Shown: in pieces, positions 43,385 through 51,644 of the stretch
Position numbering within the stretch: the stretch's first letter is position 1
How the letters are laid out: each line of letters opens with the position of its first letter
Assembly (NCBI GenBank): GCA_964484065.1
Contig: CAZAEW010000001.1
Location: forward strand, 292,647-356,646
Source: JAEVLT01 sp964484065
GTDB lineage: Bacteria; Bacillota; Bacilli; Bacillales; Cytobacillaceae
Direction of reading: 5' to 3'
DNA: 64,000 bases
Notes under the pieces: generated by a model
The model's database searches: none
What the model was told of the DNA's origin: nothing
The model's input: the letters and a program-made list of their open reading frames with translations, nothing else
Made by a program: the position numbers and the translations under genes

Positions 43385-43678
43385 TTATTTCATATATTTA
43401 AATTCCAACTCCCCAGACTTTTCGTTTATATCTACTTTCAAATCATGCCCGTCAAAAAACCAGAGATCTTCTTCCAAAACATAAAAAACGATGCCCTCTT
43501 TTTCAGTGCTTGCTGAAATTTTCGTGTGCGGCTCATGATTAGATATACCTAAAGAAAAGCCCTGATGAAACGGACTTTCTCCGCCATAACGGGCATGAAA
43601 TTTCACATAATCTCCTTTTTTCAAACCCATTTCTTCTTTAAACCATTTCAAAACTTCTCTGCTAATAACAATTTTCAA
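43385..43678 (-). CDS. HesB/YneR-family protein
   Basis: A 97-residue protein that begins MKIVISREVLKWFKEEMGLK and contains YVKFHARYGGESPFHQGFSL, the YneR/HesB-like pattern. It lacks the conserved cysteines of IscA/SufA, so it is not a classical iron-sulfur carrier. Function is unknown. TTG 43678 follows AAAGGGGGGAG; the frame runs upstream into repeat DNA and that part is not used. Confidence 0.8.
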   Translation of the reverse strand: MKIVISREVLKWFKEEMGLKKGDYVKFHARYGGESPFHQGFSLGISNHEPHTKISASTEKEGIVFYVLEEDLWFFDGHDLKVDINEKSGELEFKYMK

Positions 43679-43715
43679 AGAAAGCTCCCCCCTTTTTTCA
43701 TTCTTCCCAGTAAGA

Positions 43716-43968
43716 AAAGCGCAAGCGCCTTCAGAATAAGCACAGCTTGTTCTTGCGATGCTTATTCTCAAAGTAGCTTCCCTTAGTGCTCAGCCCCGAT
43801 GGTCAAATGTTCTTCGGCCCAAAAAGTCCGCACTTTGACTTTTTGGGCCGAAGGTTATTTGACCCTGAGGGGCTAGGCGCTCCTCGAAAAAGCTAAAGCT
43901 TTTCCTTCGTGCGATGCTTCGCTTCCGAAGCTTATTCTTGTGAAGCTGGACAATTCTCAAAGTCCAAA
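43716..43968. repeat. Large hairpin repeat element
   Basis: The core is a stem with arms 43792-43828 and 43837-43874, paired almost perfectly over about 37 bp with an 8-base loop. Its arms contain CTTCGGCCCAAAAAGTC and the complement. It is flanked by smaller hairpins (GCGCAAGCGCC at the left, AAAGCTAAAGCTTTT and CTTCGCTTCCGAAG at the right). No open frame uses it. The GCGCAAGCGCC plus CTTCGGCCC theme is typical of intergenic repeats in Bacillaceae; this is from memory. Confidence 0.8.
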
Positions 43969-43983
43969 CTTTTATACTTTCTT

Positions 43984-44016
43984 ACAAAAAAATACAGGTG
44001 AAAAGCCACCTGTATT
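43984..44016 (-). terminator. Terminator after the carbonic anhydrase gene
   Basis: AATACAGGTG/CACCTGTATT stem with a 6-base loop; TTTTTTT follows on the minus strand. Confidence 0.9.
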
Positions 44017-44086
44017 ATTATGAACAAATCTCTTATAATGTTTCGAATCATTTTTCAAAAGTTTATATTCAACTTTCTTGAAAAAG

Positions 44087-44905
44087 TTAATTTGTTGTCA
44101 CTTGCCGTTCGTTTAAAGGCTGAACAGGCCGATTGTTATCATGGAAAACCGCCCCAAATGCTGCAATTTGTTCTTTTGACATTTCGATTGGTGTCTGGAG
44201 CACCGTCCACTTTACTCCCTCGGTACAAGGAGGTGTAGTTAATGATCCGTTATAGCGGAAAGATTTCTTGTCTGCAGGAAGCAAATTGGCTAAATCCACC
44301 GGATTGTCCAGTTTCACGTCTTGTTTCGTCACTTTTTTAGGAAGCATTGCCCATATTTCGGCCAGCTGTTTGTTTTCACTTCCTTCTTTAATTAAAAATC
44401 CCAGAACGGCAAGTCCCCCTTCACTGTTTTTATGAACGAGATGCCCTTCCATTGCAAAGCTCTCCCCGTTAATTTGATTCTCACTAGGTTTATGGAAATG
44501 CATTTGAATTAATTTATATTCCTTGCCGTCGACGATTATGGAATTTTTACCGGAAGCGTCATTAACCTGAATTGTATGTCCGTTATTCATCACTGACATT
44601 ACTGCAGAACTGTAATTAATTTTTACAGTTTCTAACGTTTTGTCCACTTTTACTTTTGCCAGCTCGATGTCGATAGGTGACTGTTCTCTTCCGTCAGCAC
44701 ACTTGGCAAAGCTGGGATCCAGGCTTCCCCATTTTTCCGGGCCGGTTTCACCTTCATAGGACCAATGCGGTACCTTTTTGGTTTCTGCTTGTTTCGGTTC
44801 TGGCTTATTCTCTTGTTTTGCCGCAGTTGATGCTGACGAGCAGGCTGCTAATGAAGACACAAGGCACGCAGCTGCTAAAAAGGAAAAAAACTTGTTACGG
44901 TTCAT
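44087..44905 (-). CDS. Alpha-class carbonic anhydrase, lipoprotein
   Basis: A 272-residue lipoprotein: signal peptide with lipobox SLAAC near residue 21, a Lys/Glu/Pro linker, then the alpha-carbonic-anhydrase fold. WSYEGETGPEKWGSLDPSFA opens the domain, QSPIDI follows, and zinc histidines lie in LIQMHFHKPSEN and MEGHLVHK. SLTTPPCTEGVKWTV is the closing signature. It hydrates CO2 at the outer face of the membrane. The protein is complete; single gene with a terminator. Confidence 0.94.
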   Translation of the reverse strand: MNRNKFFSFLAAACLVSSLAACSSASTAAKQENKPEPKQAETKKVPHWSYEGETGPEKWGSLDPSFAKCADGREQSPIDIELAKVKVDKTLETVKINYSSAVMSVMNNGHTIQVNDASGKNSIIVDGKEYKLIQMHFHKPSENQINGESFAMEGHLVHKNSEGGLAVLGFLIKEGSENKQLAEIWAMLPKKVTKQDVKLDNPVDLANLLPADKKSFRYNGSLTTPPCTEGVKWTVLQTPIEMSKEQIAAFGAVFHDNNRPVQPLNERQVTTN

Positions 44906-45113
44906 CTATCTCTCTCCTCATCAATATGTATTAAAACGCCCAAAAACAATTTAACACAATATTCTTAATTTTAGAACAGATTTTTACAATTTTATTACAT
45001 TTTTCCTAGTTATTTACAATTTTCTCCAAAATGGTTTGTCTTATTTTTCAAAATTACTATTCTTTGGTTTATCAAATAATTTACTTTTTTATCCATATCT
45101 ATTATGATATATA

Positions 45114-45136
45114 TGTGATATCACTTTTATATCACA
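45114..45136. promoter_or_regulatory. Inverted repeat in front of the SPFH gene
   Basis: TGTGATAT (45114-45121) and ATATCACA (45129-45136) around a 7-base spacer; the left arm sits within GTGATATCAC, itself a palindrome. It lies about 25 bp before the gene's start, a likely operator. Confidence 0.6.
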
Positions 45137-45158
45137 TTACCCATTGGGAGGGGATACC

Positions 45159-46019
45159 ATGAAAGAAAAATCGATTTTTAAAATGAATGGCTTTGCAGCA
45201 CTTGTGATTGCGCTTTTGTGTATTGTTTTTGGAGTGATCCTAATAGCTGGGGATACCTCACTTCCCGGAAAAATTACTGGGGCCGTCCTGCTGCTTTTCG
45301 GATTTATTCTTGCAACAAGCTTAACCATTGTCCAGCCAAACCAGGCAAAAGTCTTAACGTTTTTTGGTACCTATATCGGTGTTATCCGTGACCAGGGACT
45401 TTGGGCAACCATTCCTTTTACCTTCAAAAAAAGTGTTTCCTTGCGTGTGACGAACTTTAACAGTGAAAGATTAAAAGTAAACGATTTGGAAGGAAATCCG
45501 ATTGAAATTGCAGCGGTGGTTGTTTATAAAGTTCGTGATGCAGCAAAAGCATTATTTGATGTGGAAAATTACGAAAAGTTTATTCAAATTCAAAGCGAAA
45601 CCGGAATCCGTCATATCGCAAGCAGATATGCATATGATTCTTTCGAAAGCAGTAATAACACCCTGACTCTTCGGCAAAACAGCGATGAAGTTGCCGATAT
45701 CCTTGTTAATGATTTACAAAAACGACTCGAAGTTGCCGGAGTCGATGTCATGGAAGCACGGATTATGCATCTCGCCTATTCTTCTGAAATCGCTTCAGCC
45801 ATGCTGCAAAGGCAGCAGGCCCAAGCAGTTCTGTCGGCCCGTAAGGTTATCGTTGATGGGGCCGTAGGGCTTGTTAAAGCAGCGATTGACCAGCTGACAG
45901 AACAAGAAATTGTCGAGCTGGATGAGGAGAAAAAGGCACAGATGGTGAACAATTTGATGGTTGCCATTGTATCAGAAAAAGGAACACAGCCCATAATTAA
46001 TACCGGAAGCATCTATTAA
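45159..46019 (+). CDS. SPFH/band-7 domain membrane protein
   Basis: A 286-residue protein with two adjacent hydrophobic segments in residues 8-55, then an SPFH domain (RVTNFNSERLKVNDLEGNPI, IEIAAVVVYKVRDAAKALFD) and a coiled C-terminal part (LQRQQAQAVLSARKVIVDGA). SPFH proteins scaffold membrane microdomains. ATG 45159 follows GGGAGGGGA. The Arc-like gene follows after 13 bp, a pairing seen in other Bacillus genomes. Confidence 0.88.
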   Translation: MKEKSIFKMNGFAALVIALLCIVFGVILIAGDTSLPGKITGAVLLLFGFILATSLTIVQPNQAKVLTFFGTYIGVIRDQGLWATIPFTFKKSVSLRVTNFNSERLKVNDLEGNPIEIAAVVVYKVRDAAKALFDVENYEKFIQIQSETGIRHIASRYAYDSFESSNNTLTLRQNSDEVADILVNDLQKRLEVAGVDVMEARIMHLAYSSEIASAMLQRQQAQAVLSARKVIVDGAVGLVKAAIDQLTEQEIVELDEEKKAQMVNNLMVAIVSEKGTQPIINTGSIY

Positions 46020-46032
46020 GGTCGTGAGGTGA

Positions 46033-46188
46033 ATGAGTAAAAGGAAAGCTTTTCCGCTTCGTATTGATCCAAAACTGTATGAAGTACTGGAAAAATGGGC
46101 AGAAGATGAACTCAGAAGCGTTAACGCCCAAATCGAAGTAATCTTAAAAGAGGCGGCCAAAAAAGCCGGAAGACTAAAAAAAGAATGA
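46033..46188 (+). CDS. Arc-like ribbon-helix-helix protein (51 aa)
   Basis: Read directly from the sequence: MSKRKAFPLRIDPKLYEVLE then KWAEDELRSVNAQIEVILKE and a basic tail. The FPLRIDP strand and the two helices after it are the Arc/MetJ ribbon-helix-helix fold, which binds DNA as a dimer. GTGAGGTG precedes ATG 46033. It begins 13 bp after the SPFH gene and may control this operon through the inverted repeat at 45114-45136; that is inferred. No toxin gene is adjacent. Confidence 0.82.
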   Translation: MSKRKAFPLRIDPKLYEVLEKWAEDELRSVNAQIEVILKEAAKKAGRLKKE

Positions 46189-46231
46189 AGGAAACTCGCC
46201 GATAGCAGTAATAGTCGCTAAATTCCTTAAT

Positions 46232-46287
46232 AAAAAAGGGGCTCCGGAAAGTCAGTTACATCAACTTTCCGGACAGCCCCTTTTTTC
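46232..46287. terminator. Bidirectional terminator between the Arc-like gene and the Ig-like protein gene
   Basis: AAAAAAGGGGCT plus CGGAAAGT pairing with ACTTTCCGG plus AGCCCCTTTTTT, a long, slightly bulged stem. Confidence 0.9.
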
Positions 46288-46291
46288 TATT

Positions 46292-46945
46292 TTAATGTTG
46301 TTTTCTTCTTTTCTTATATAAAATGAAACTTGTCCCGCCAATCACCATTAAAACCAATCCTGCCAAGAGAAGCTTATAGCTGCTGAGAGCAGGAGTTGCC
46401 GCTGCAGCCGCAGGCGTGCTTGTCTTCGGAACTGCTGCAGTTGAACCATTATTGGCAGTTACAGGTTTTGTACCTTCTGTCGTAAAAGTAATTTTAATTT
46501 TCTTTCCCGTATAGACACCGCTTTTAGACTTCAATGATGCACTGACCACGACGGAATAGGATGTCCCTTTAGCAAGATTAGCTTGCGGTGTAATGACTGC
46601 ATCGTTTTTTGCCGCAAAATCAACCTGGTCGTCTGCAAGAGTTACGTTAATTGGAACAGATGCCCCAGTTTCACTAATTACTGAAAAGCATTTCAAGTTA
46701 TTATCTCTTACAGACATATTGACGATATTCTTGCTAAACGTTAGCTTTATAACAGGCTTCAAGGACACCCCCGTCGCACCATTACTGATCGATGATGAGA
46801 CCAAGGTTAAGGGTTTACCTTGCCCCCCTCCCGTACCGTCACCGCCTTCTGCGAAAACCATTTGTCCCATAAAAAAGCACGAGAGGATGGCCATAAAAAG
46901 AAGTAATTTTAATTTCGAAAAAAAACGATGATTTCCGTCTCTCAA
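46292..46945 (-). CDS. Surface protein with SbsA-type Ig-like domain and C-terminal membrane anchor
   Basis: A 217-residue exported protein. A signal peptide (LLLFMAILSCFFMGQMVFAE) is followed by one bacterial Ig-like domain of the SbsA type (SNGATGVSLKPVIKLTFSKN, LAKGTSYSVVVSASLKSKSG). An Ala/Thr/Pro linker leads to a membrane helix and basic tail (LLLAGLVLMVIGGTSFILYK then KRRKQH). No LPxTG motif is present, so it is a simple membrane anchor. TTG 46945 follows GGAGGTG. Likely a wall-exposed adhesion or structural protein. Confidence 0.78.
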   Translation of the reverse strand: MRDGNHRFFSKLKLLLFMAILSCFFMGQMVFAEGGDGTGGGQGKPLTLVSSSISNGATGVSLKPVIKLTFSKNIVNMSVRDNNLKCFSVISETGASVPINVTLADDQVDFAAKNDAVITPQANLAKGTSYSVVVSASLKSKSGVYTGKKIKITFTTEGTKPVTANNGSTAAVPKTSTPAAAAATPALSSYKLLLAGLVLMVIGGTSFILYKKRRKQH

Positions 46946-46969
46946 AATTTATTCACCTCCGATTTCTAA

Positions 46970-47167
46970 TCATTTTTTGCAGATAAACGAATCTGCTGTC
47001 CAGCGCCGATAGCGGCAATTGTAGCAGGATGTCAGAATGTCGGATACCTGTTCATCTTCATCGTCTTCCTGAAAAAAAGAACATTGCTCTGCAGCTTCTC
47101 CTGCTTTTTCCGGTGATTCTTTTCCAAACAGAAACAGTTTTCCGGTTTCAATTATTTGAAAAAACAT
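46970..47167 (-). CDS. Cys-rich mini-protein in the ABC importer operon (65 aa)
   Basis: Begins MFFQIIETGKLFLFGKESPE and ends CYNCRYRRWTADSFICKK. The centre is acidic (FFQEDDEDEQVSD). CYNC near residue 49 and a late Cys could bind a metal or cluster. I do not recognise the family. AGGGGTG before ATG 47167 overlaps the end of the TiaS-like gene (stop at 47181), so it is co-translated with it. It is the last gene of the FecCD-type importer operon. Confidence 0.6.
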   Translation of the reverse strand: MFFQIIETGKLFLFGKESPEKAGEAAEQCSFFQEDDEDEQVSDILTSCYNCRYRRWTADSFICKK

Positions 47168-47180
47168 ATTGCACACACCC

Positions 47181-47921
47181 CTAATATTTCTTGAGTTTTT
47201 CTTTGGAGAGCAACTCCCACGCTGCTTGATGACCGTAGCTGTTTTTTTCCTGGATCAGCAGGAATGCTTGATGTTCCAAAAGCACTGTTTTTGCATTACC
47301 CGCGACATCCACAAGAGTATCAAGCGGCAGCATTCTTCCATCTTCAGGACAAACTTGATCAATATGCTCATCCTGAAGGATTTCGCCAATCGTCATGATT
47401 TCCGATTGCAGCTTCCGTTTTCCCTTGAACCTGCCGTCATTTCCGCTTAGCCTCAGGCCGCACCCAGCAAGCGCACCAATAATTCCCTGCCCTGTTCCGC
47501 CATGCTCCGTTAAGTGGATTCCATTATCCCTGGCAAATTGATAAGCCGCTTCTTTCGTTAAAACTACCTTTTTGGCTGTCTTTCCAAATTCGATCAGTTC
47601 ATTATGCGCAGTAAAATGATCCATGTTCACAATACATAATCCAGGGTCTGACCCCTCAGCATGAAACTTAACCAAATGCTCACGGCAGAATGTATAAAAC
47701 TCATCCAAACAATCTTCATGGATATTTGCTTCAAAACACATCGAACTATTATGGGAAGTGTAAGGAATGTCTTCGTGAATAAACAATTGATGCCTGGTAA
47801 CCCTGCTGGCATCTCCCCATGACTCCTTCCGCACCATCATCGCCATCTGTTCAGCGATTTCTCCCGTGCCAATGCTGTCCAGATTATCTGTGTCATCAAT
47901 GCAAACCAATAAGTGTGTCAT
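47181..47921 (-). CDS. TiaS-like (tRNA-Ile2 agmatinylcytidine synthase-related) protein
   Basis: A 246-residue protein with strong likeness to the catalytic half of archaeal TiaS. It begins MTHLLVCIDDTDNLDSIGTG (the IDDTD phosphate motif), then has IPYTSHNSSMCFEANI, SDPGLCIVNMDHF and GGTGQGIIGALAGCGLRLSG. TiaS uses ATP to attach agmatine to cytidine-34 of tRNA-Ile2. Here the RNA-binding OB and zinc domains of the full 420-residue archaeal enzyme are missing, and bacteria use TilS for that tRNA. The gene overlaps the substrate-binding protein gene by 4 bp (ATGA), so its job is tied to the importer. Confidence 0.8.
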   Translation of the reverse strand: MTHLLVCIDDTDNLDSIGTGEIAEQMAMMVRKESWGDASRVTRHQLFIHEDIPYTSHNSSMCFEANIHEDCLDEFYTFCREHLVKFHAEGSDPGLCIVNMDHFTAHNELIEFGKTAKKVVLTKEAAYQFARDNGIHLTEHGGTGQGIIGALAGCGLRLSGNDGRFKGKRKLQSEIMTIGEILQDEHIDQVCPEDGRMLPLDTLVDVAGNAKTVLLEHQAFLLIQEKNSYGHQAAWELLSKEKLKKY

Positions 47922-49000
47922 TTTGTGCCCTCCTTAGGAATTCTCATACCCTTACCGGATAAGATTTGGTTCATTTGTTCATCATTAAGTTTTAATGAAA
48001 AAAAAGTTTGATAGAAACTTTTCATCTCTGTTTTCAGATTGATGTCATCAAATTTTGAAGGATATAAAAGTTTTGCCGTCCACATGGTCACAAGCGGTAT
48101 TTCAACCGAATTTGGGTGGCCCCAGCGCGTGATCCCATCAGGCAGTAAAAAGACCTTCCCATTTTTGACAGCTGAAACCTCTTTCCATTGCTCTTTATTC
48201 CGGATGTACTCGTCCACACCTTGCTCGTTTGCTAAAATAACTTCCGGATTCCAAACCAAAATCTGTTCGACACTGGCAAAATATTTATTTTCGACCATAT
48301 TCAGTTTTTCGTTTACTGATACGTTTACCGCTCCAGCCTTTTGCAGCCAATCAGCCGAAAGAGTATCCGGTGTATCAGTGCGAGTTGCTTCATTAATTGA
48401 ATGATAGACATGGATGCGCTGTTTGGCCGGAATGGATTTTATTCTGCTTTCAACAAGATTCATTTTTTGACTGTAATAACGGTTATAATTTGCCGCCTTC
48501 TCCTTTTCCCCCACCATATCTCCGATGAGCTCAATTGCTTTTTGCTGCTGCTTAACAGAATGAAAATCGATGTAAAGATAAGGAATATGCAATTGATCCA
48601 ATTTTTTTAACTGGGCAGCATCGTTTGCAGTCTCTTCATTGATGAAAACAACATCCGGCTGATCTTTAGCAAGCTCTTCAATATTGATTTTCCCATTTTC
48701 CTGCGGGACATCTGCTTTTTCGATTGAAGGAACAATCGCTTCAAGAAGGTTATCCCGCTTTAATCCGCCGGGTACGGCAACCATTTTGCTCCCTTGGCCA
48801 AGCAAGGTGAGAATGTAACCCGCCGGAGCGTAGAGGGCAGCAATTCGATCCACTTTATTTGGGACCCACACTACTCTGTCGGAACTATCCTTCACTTTAT
48901 GGCTGTTTGGATGGGATTGCGCATTTGTATCTTGGATGGAACATGCCGCCAAAAGGAAAATAACGGTACCAATGCAAAGACTTAAAATAGCTTTTTTCAA
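47918..49000 (-). CDS. ABC importer substrate-binding lipoprotein (FecB/BtuF type)
   Basis: A 360-residue lipoprotein. The lipobox FLLAAC is near residue 20. The body is the two-lobed helical-backbone fold of type III binding proteins (VPNKVDRIAALYAPAGYILT, DQPDVVFINEETAND, WNPEVILANEQGVDEYIRN). These bind iron-siderophores, haem, cobalamin or oxyanions such as molybdate; the exact ligand cannot be told. TTG 49000 follows GGAGGAAAAG and gives a normal signal peptide. The gene follows the ATPase by 13 bp. Confidence 0.85.
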   Translation of the reverse strand: MKKAILSLCIGTVIFLLAACSIQDTNAQSHPNSHKVKDSSDRVVWVPNKVDRIAALYAPAGYILTLLGQGSKMVAVPGGLKRDNLLEAIVPSIEKADVPQENGKINIEELAKDQPDVVFINEETANDAAQLKKLDQLHIPYLYIDFHSVKQQQKAIELIGDMVGEKEKAANYNRYYSQKMNLVESRIKSIPAKQRIHVYHSINEATRTDTPDTLSADWLQKAGAVNVSVNEKLNMVENKYFASVEQILVWNPEVILANEQGVDEYIRNKEQWKEVSAVKNGKVFLLPDGITRWGHPNSVEIPLVTMWTAKLLYPSKFDDINLKTEMKSFYQTFFSLKLNDEQMNQILSGKGMRIPKEGTK

Positions 49001-49013
49001 TTCTTTTCCTCCG

Positions 49014-49814
49014 TTATGTTTGTAATGGAAGAACATAGGAGTACTGGCCTTCCTCCTGTTGATAGGTTAATACTTTTGTCCTCACCCCAAATACCTCATA
49101 AATATTGTTTTCTATTAGAACTTCATGTGGTGTGCCGAGAAAGGAAAATTTTTTATGATGCAAAATACCAACCGTAGTTGGAATTTTGTGATCAGCAAAA
49201 TAAAATGGATGGTTAGGAAAATGGGTCGCGATTAAAAAGGTTAATTTCATCTTTTGGGCGAGCCCTGCGACTGTTTCCAGCACAACGAATTCATTTTTCA
49301 CATCTAAATGGGCTGTCGGCTCGTCCATGACAATCATCGCCGACTTCTGCGCAAGTGCTCTTGCAATCATAACCAGCTGTTTCTCACCGCCGCTGAGCTC
49401 TGTAAAAAGACGATGCTTATATTCAGCCATTCCAACCAGGGAAAGAGCTTCTTCCGCAATTTGATAGTCTTCTTGATTAGGTGAAGAATAAACATTTAAA
49501 TATGCCGTTCTTCCCATCAACACCATTTGGATGACTTCAAACGGAAAGCTTGCCGTTTGGATTTGCGGAACATAAGAGACGAATTTCGCCAGTTCGCGGG
49601 GCGCCATTTTTGCAATGGACTCTCCTTTAATGGAAATGGAACCCTCCTGCAGCTTTTGAACACCCATGATACAATCCAGCAAGGTGGACTTTCCTGTCCC
49701 GTTCGGTCCGAGCAAACAGAAGATTCCTCCTTCAACCAGCGAGAAGTTTAAGCCTTCAAAGATTACTTTTTTTCCATACGAGAAGGCGGCATTTTTCACT
49801 TCCATAAACATCAT
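49014..49814 (-). CDS. ABC importer ATP-binding protein (FecE/BtuD type)
   Basis: A 266-residue ATPase. Walker A is GPNGTGKST near residue 36, the signature LSGGEKQLVMIARALAQKS lies near 139, Walker B MIVMDEPTAHLD near 160, and the switch His is in IATHFPNHP. It powers uptake through the permease encoded just before it. ATG 49814 overlaps the permease stop (TAATG), with GGAGG upstream, so translation is coupled. Confidence 0.9.
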   Translation of the reverse strand: MMFMEVKNAAFSYGKKVIFEGLNFSLVEGGIFCLLGPNGTGKSTLLDCIMGVQKLQEGSISIKGESIAKMAPRELAKFVSYVPQIQTASFPFEVIQMVLMGRTAYLNVYSSPNQEDYQIAEEALSLVGMAEYKHRLFTELSGGEKQLVMIARALAQKSAMIVMDEPTAHLDVKNEFVVLETVAGLAQKMKLTFLIATHFPNHPFYFADHKIPTTVGILHHKKFSFLGTPHEVLIENNIYEVFGVRTKVLTYQQEEGQYSYVLPLQT

Positions 49815-50818
49815 TACCAGCCTCCGCCTTTTGTTTTTTTCAAAAAATAAATGTAAAAAGGTCCGCCGATCATAGCAGTCAAGATACTTAGCGGAATTTC
49901 ACTCCCGGTCAGAACCCTTCCGACATTATCGATCAAGATTAAGAAGATTCCCCCAAGTGCGATGCTCGCAGGGAGCAAAAAAGCATTGTCATTTCCAACA
50001 AGCATCCGGCCAATATGCGGAATCACGAGTCCAATCCAGCCAATAATACCTGTTACACATACGGCCCCGGCCGTTGCGAGCGTGGTACAAATAATGACGA
50101 CCATCTTGTTTCGATTGACGTGGAGTCCAAGGACCTGCGCGTCCTTATCCCCCATAGAGAGGATATTCAGCCGCCAACGTAAAAGCAATAACCCCGCCAT
50201 TCCCACAATCATCGGGATCGCGGAGATTAAGATGTCTTCAAAACTGGCGGTGGCCAAACTTCCCATCAGCCAAAAAGTAATGGCCGGCAATTGGCTGTAG
50301 GGGTCTGCCACATATTTTAGAAATGCCAGCAGTGAAGAAAACATTGTGGAGATCACCACTCCGCCTAGAACCAGCATAATGGCGGGTGTCGTTTTTGAAA
50401 TTTTTCCAACTGAATAGCTTAAAAAAACGGCTAATAGTCCGAACCCAAATGAGAATAGGTAGACCATCACTTGCGAATGAAAGAGGATAATTGCTAGGGC
50501 GGCACCAAAACCCGCTCCGGAACTAACCCCTAATAATCCGGCATCCACAAGCGGGTTACGGAATAATCCTTGCAAAGCTGTTCCGCTTGCTGCCAGGCTT
50601 GCTCCCACTAATGCCCCCAATAATGCTCTGGGGAATCGGATATCAAAGACAACGGAATTTTTGATGGCAGAGTCAGTCTTTCCAGTTTGAAAGATAATAT
50701 GAAAAACGTCTGTGATCGATAGAGGATAACGTCCAATAAAAAGGGAGCTTCCAATCGCGATGAACAAGATGATAAACAATGCTGCTACAATAATTTTTTT
50801 CTTGAATGTACTATTCAT
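49814..50818 (-). CDS. ABC importer permease (FecCD type)
   Basis: A 334-residue membrane protein with about nine helices and the FecCD family blocks: FDIRFPRALLGALVGASLAA, SGTALQGLFRNPLVDAGLLG and the ATPase-contacting GIIGWIGLVIPHIGRMLVGN. It is the first gene of the operon permease, ATPase, binding protein, TiaS-like, Cys-rich mini-protein. GAAGGAG precedes ATG 50818. Confidence 0.93.
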   Translation of the reverse strand: MNSTFKKKIIVAALFIILFIAIGSSLFIGRYPLSITDVFHIIFQTGKTDSAIKNSVVFDIRFPRALLGALVGASLAASGTALQGLFRNPLVDAGLLGVSSGAGFGAALAIILFHSQVMVYLFSFGFGLLAVFLSYSVGKISKTTPAIMLVLGGVVISTMFSSLLAFLKYVADPYSQLPAITFWLMGSLATASFEDILISAIPMIVGMAGLLLLRWRLNILSMGDKDAQVLGLHVNRNKMVVIICTTLATAGAVCVTGIIGWIGLVIPHIGRMLVGNDNAFLLPASIALGGIFLILIDNVGRVLTGSEIPLSILTAMIGGPFYIYFLKKTKGGGW

Positions 50819-51189
50819 GATTACTCCTTCAATAAATTCAATTGGAGTTTTAAAAAAAAAACGGAACGAAGTTTCAGTGGATCAATTGCTTCTTTGTTTA
50901 TATTGGAACCGCTTTCTTTTTCTGTTTATTTTAATAAATAATGTTTTCATTCGACCCTCATAAAAACAATGCTATTTTAGAATATTTTAATCTATCGTTA
51001 TATATATCACAATAACTTTTGTTGCGTTTTGTTAAGTTTTGTTTAAGTTTGTTTGGTTTTTATTTGATTTATTGAGATTGTTTAGAGGAGTAAAAGAGAG
51101 GACGCCGTTCATAAGCTTGATGAACGACGTTTTAGGTGTTCCTATAGGAAATATCATAGTTCATAGCCTTGATGAATGAAGTTTTTCAA
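50819..51189. other. Upstream region of the importer operon, with duplicated palindromes
   Basis: 371 bp. I see no cobalamin riboswitch boxes, no molybdenum-cofactor-type RNA and no clear Fur box, so the regulation is not visible. Near 51107-51185 two near-identical 27-base units (52 bp apart) each fold as GTTCAT...ATGAA(C) hairpins; these may end the zinc-ribbon gene's transcript. Confidence 0.5.
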
Positions 51190-51450
51190 TCATTCAAATG
51201 TTTCAGGGGGATGCTTAAAGGACTTTACAAATTCATCCAGACAGTCTTCACAAAGTTCAAACCGCCAATGTTCCAAATCAAATTTACTTCCATAATGAAA
51301 ATCGAGATGAATGGTTTGAAAGGCATTTGATTGAATCTCTCTTTCTATTTCCAATCCGCTTAACTTAATAGATGTACCGCACTTATTGCAAGTAATCGAT
51401 TTAGGTATTTCTTTTACCTTCTCAACAATGATTTCTTCATATTCTTTCAT
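51190..51450 (-). CDS. Small zinc-ribbon-like protein (86 aa)
   Basis: Begins MKEYEEIIVEKVKEIPKSIT. A CNKCG pair at residues about 21-25 and a CEDC pair near residue 72 make a likely four-Cys zinc site, with HLDFHYGSKFDLEHWRFEL between. No function is known to me. ATG 51450 follows GGGGGTG; the frame upstream is not used. Isolated gene. Confidence 0.7.
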   Translation of the reverse strand: MKEYEEIIVEKVKEIPKSITCNKCGTSIKLSGLEIEREIQSNAFQTIHLDFHYGSKFDLEHWRFELCEDCLDEFVKSFKHPPETFE

Positions 51451-51606
51451 AATGAACACCCCCGCATATTGTACTTTCGAAAAAAAGGTAAGACCCCTTT
51501 GACTGCTGCACATTTTGTGGCTGGTTATGATGTCATTTATAAAATTCGATATCGGATGACATATTCCTTCTTAATCTGAGCTGAGCACTTTTTTGAAGAA
51601 TAGAAA

Positions 51607-51638
51607 ATGCCTTGCTCCCATTTTGAAGCAAGACATTC
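51607..51638 (-). terminator. Terminator after the isochorismatase-type gene
   Basis: ATG.CTTGCT pairing with AGCAAG.CAT, followed by TTTTC on the minus strand. Confidence 0.7.
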
Positions 51639-51644
51639 TAATGT

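Noticed and set aside
50819..51189. Cobalamin riboswitch or Fur box before the importer operon
   Set aside because: Neither the B12-box pattern nor a GATAATGATTATC-like repeat could be found by eye.
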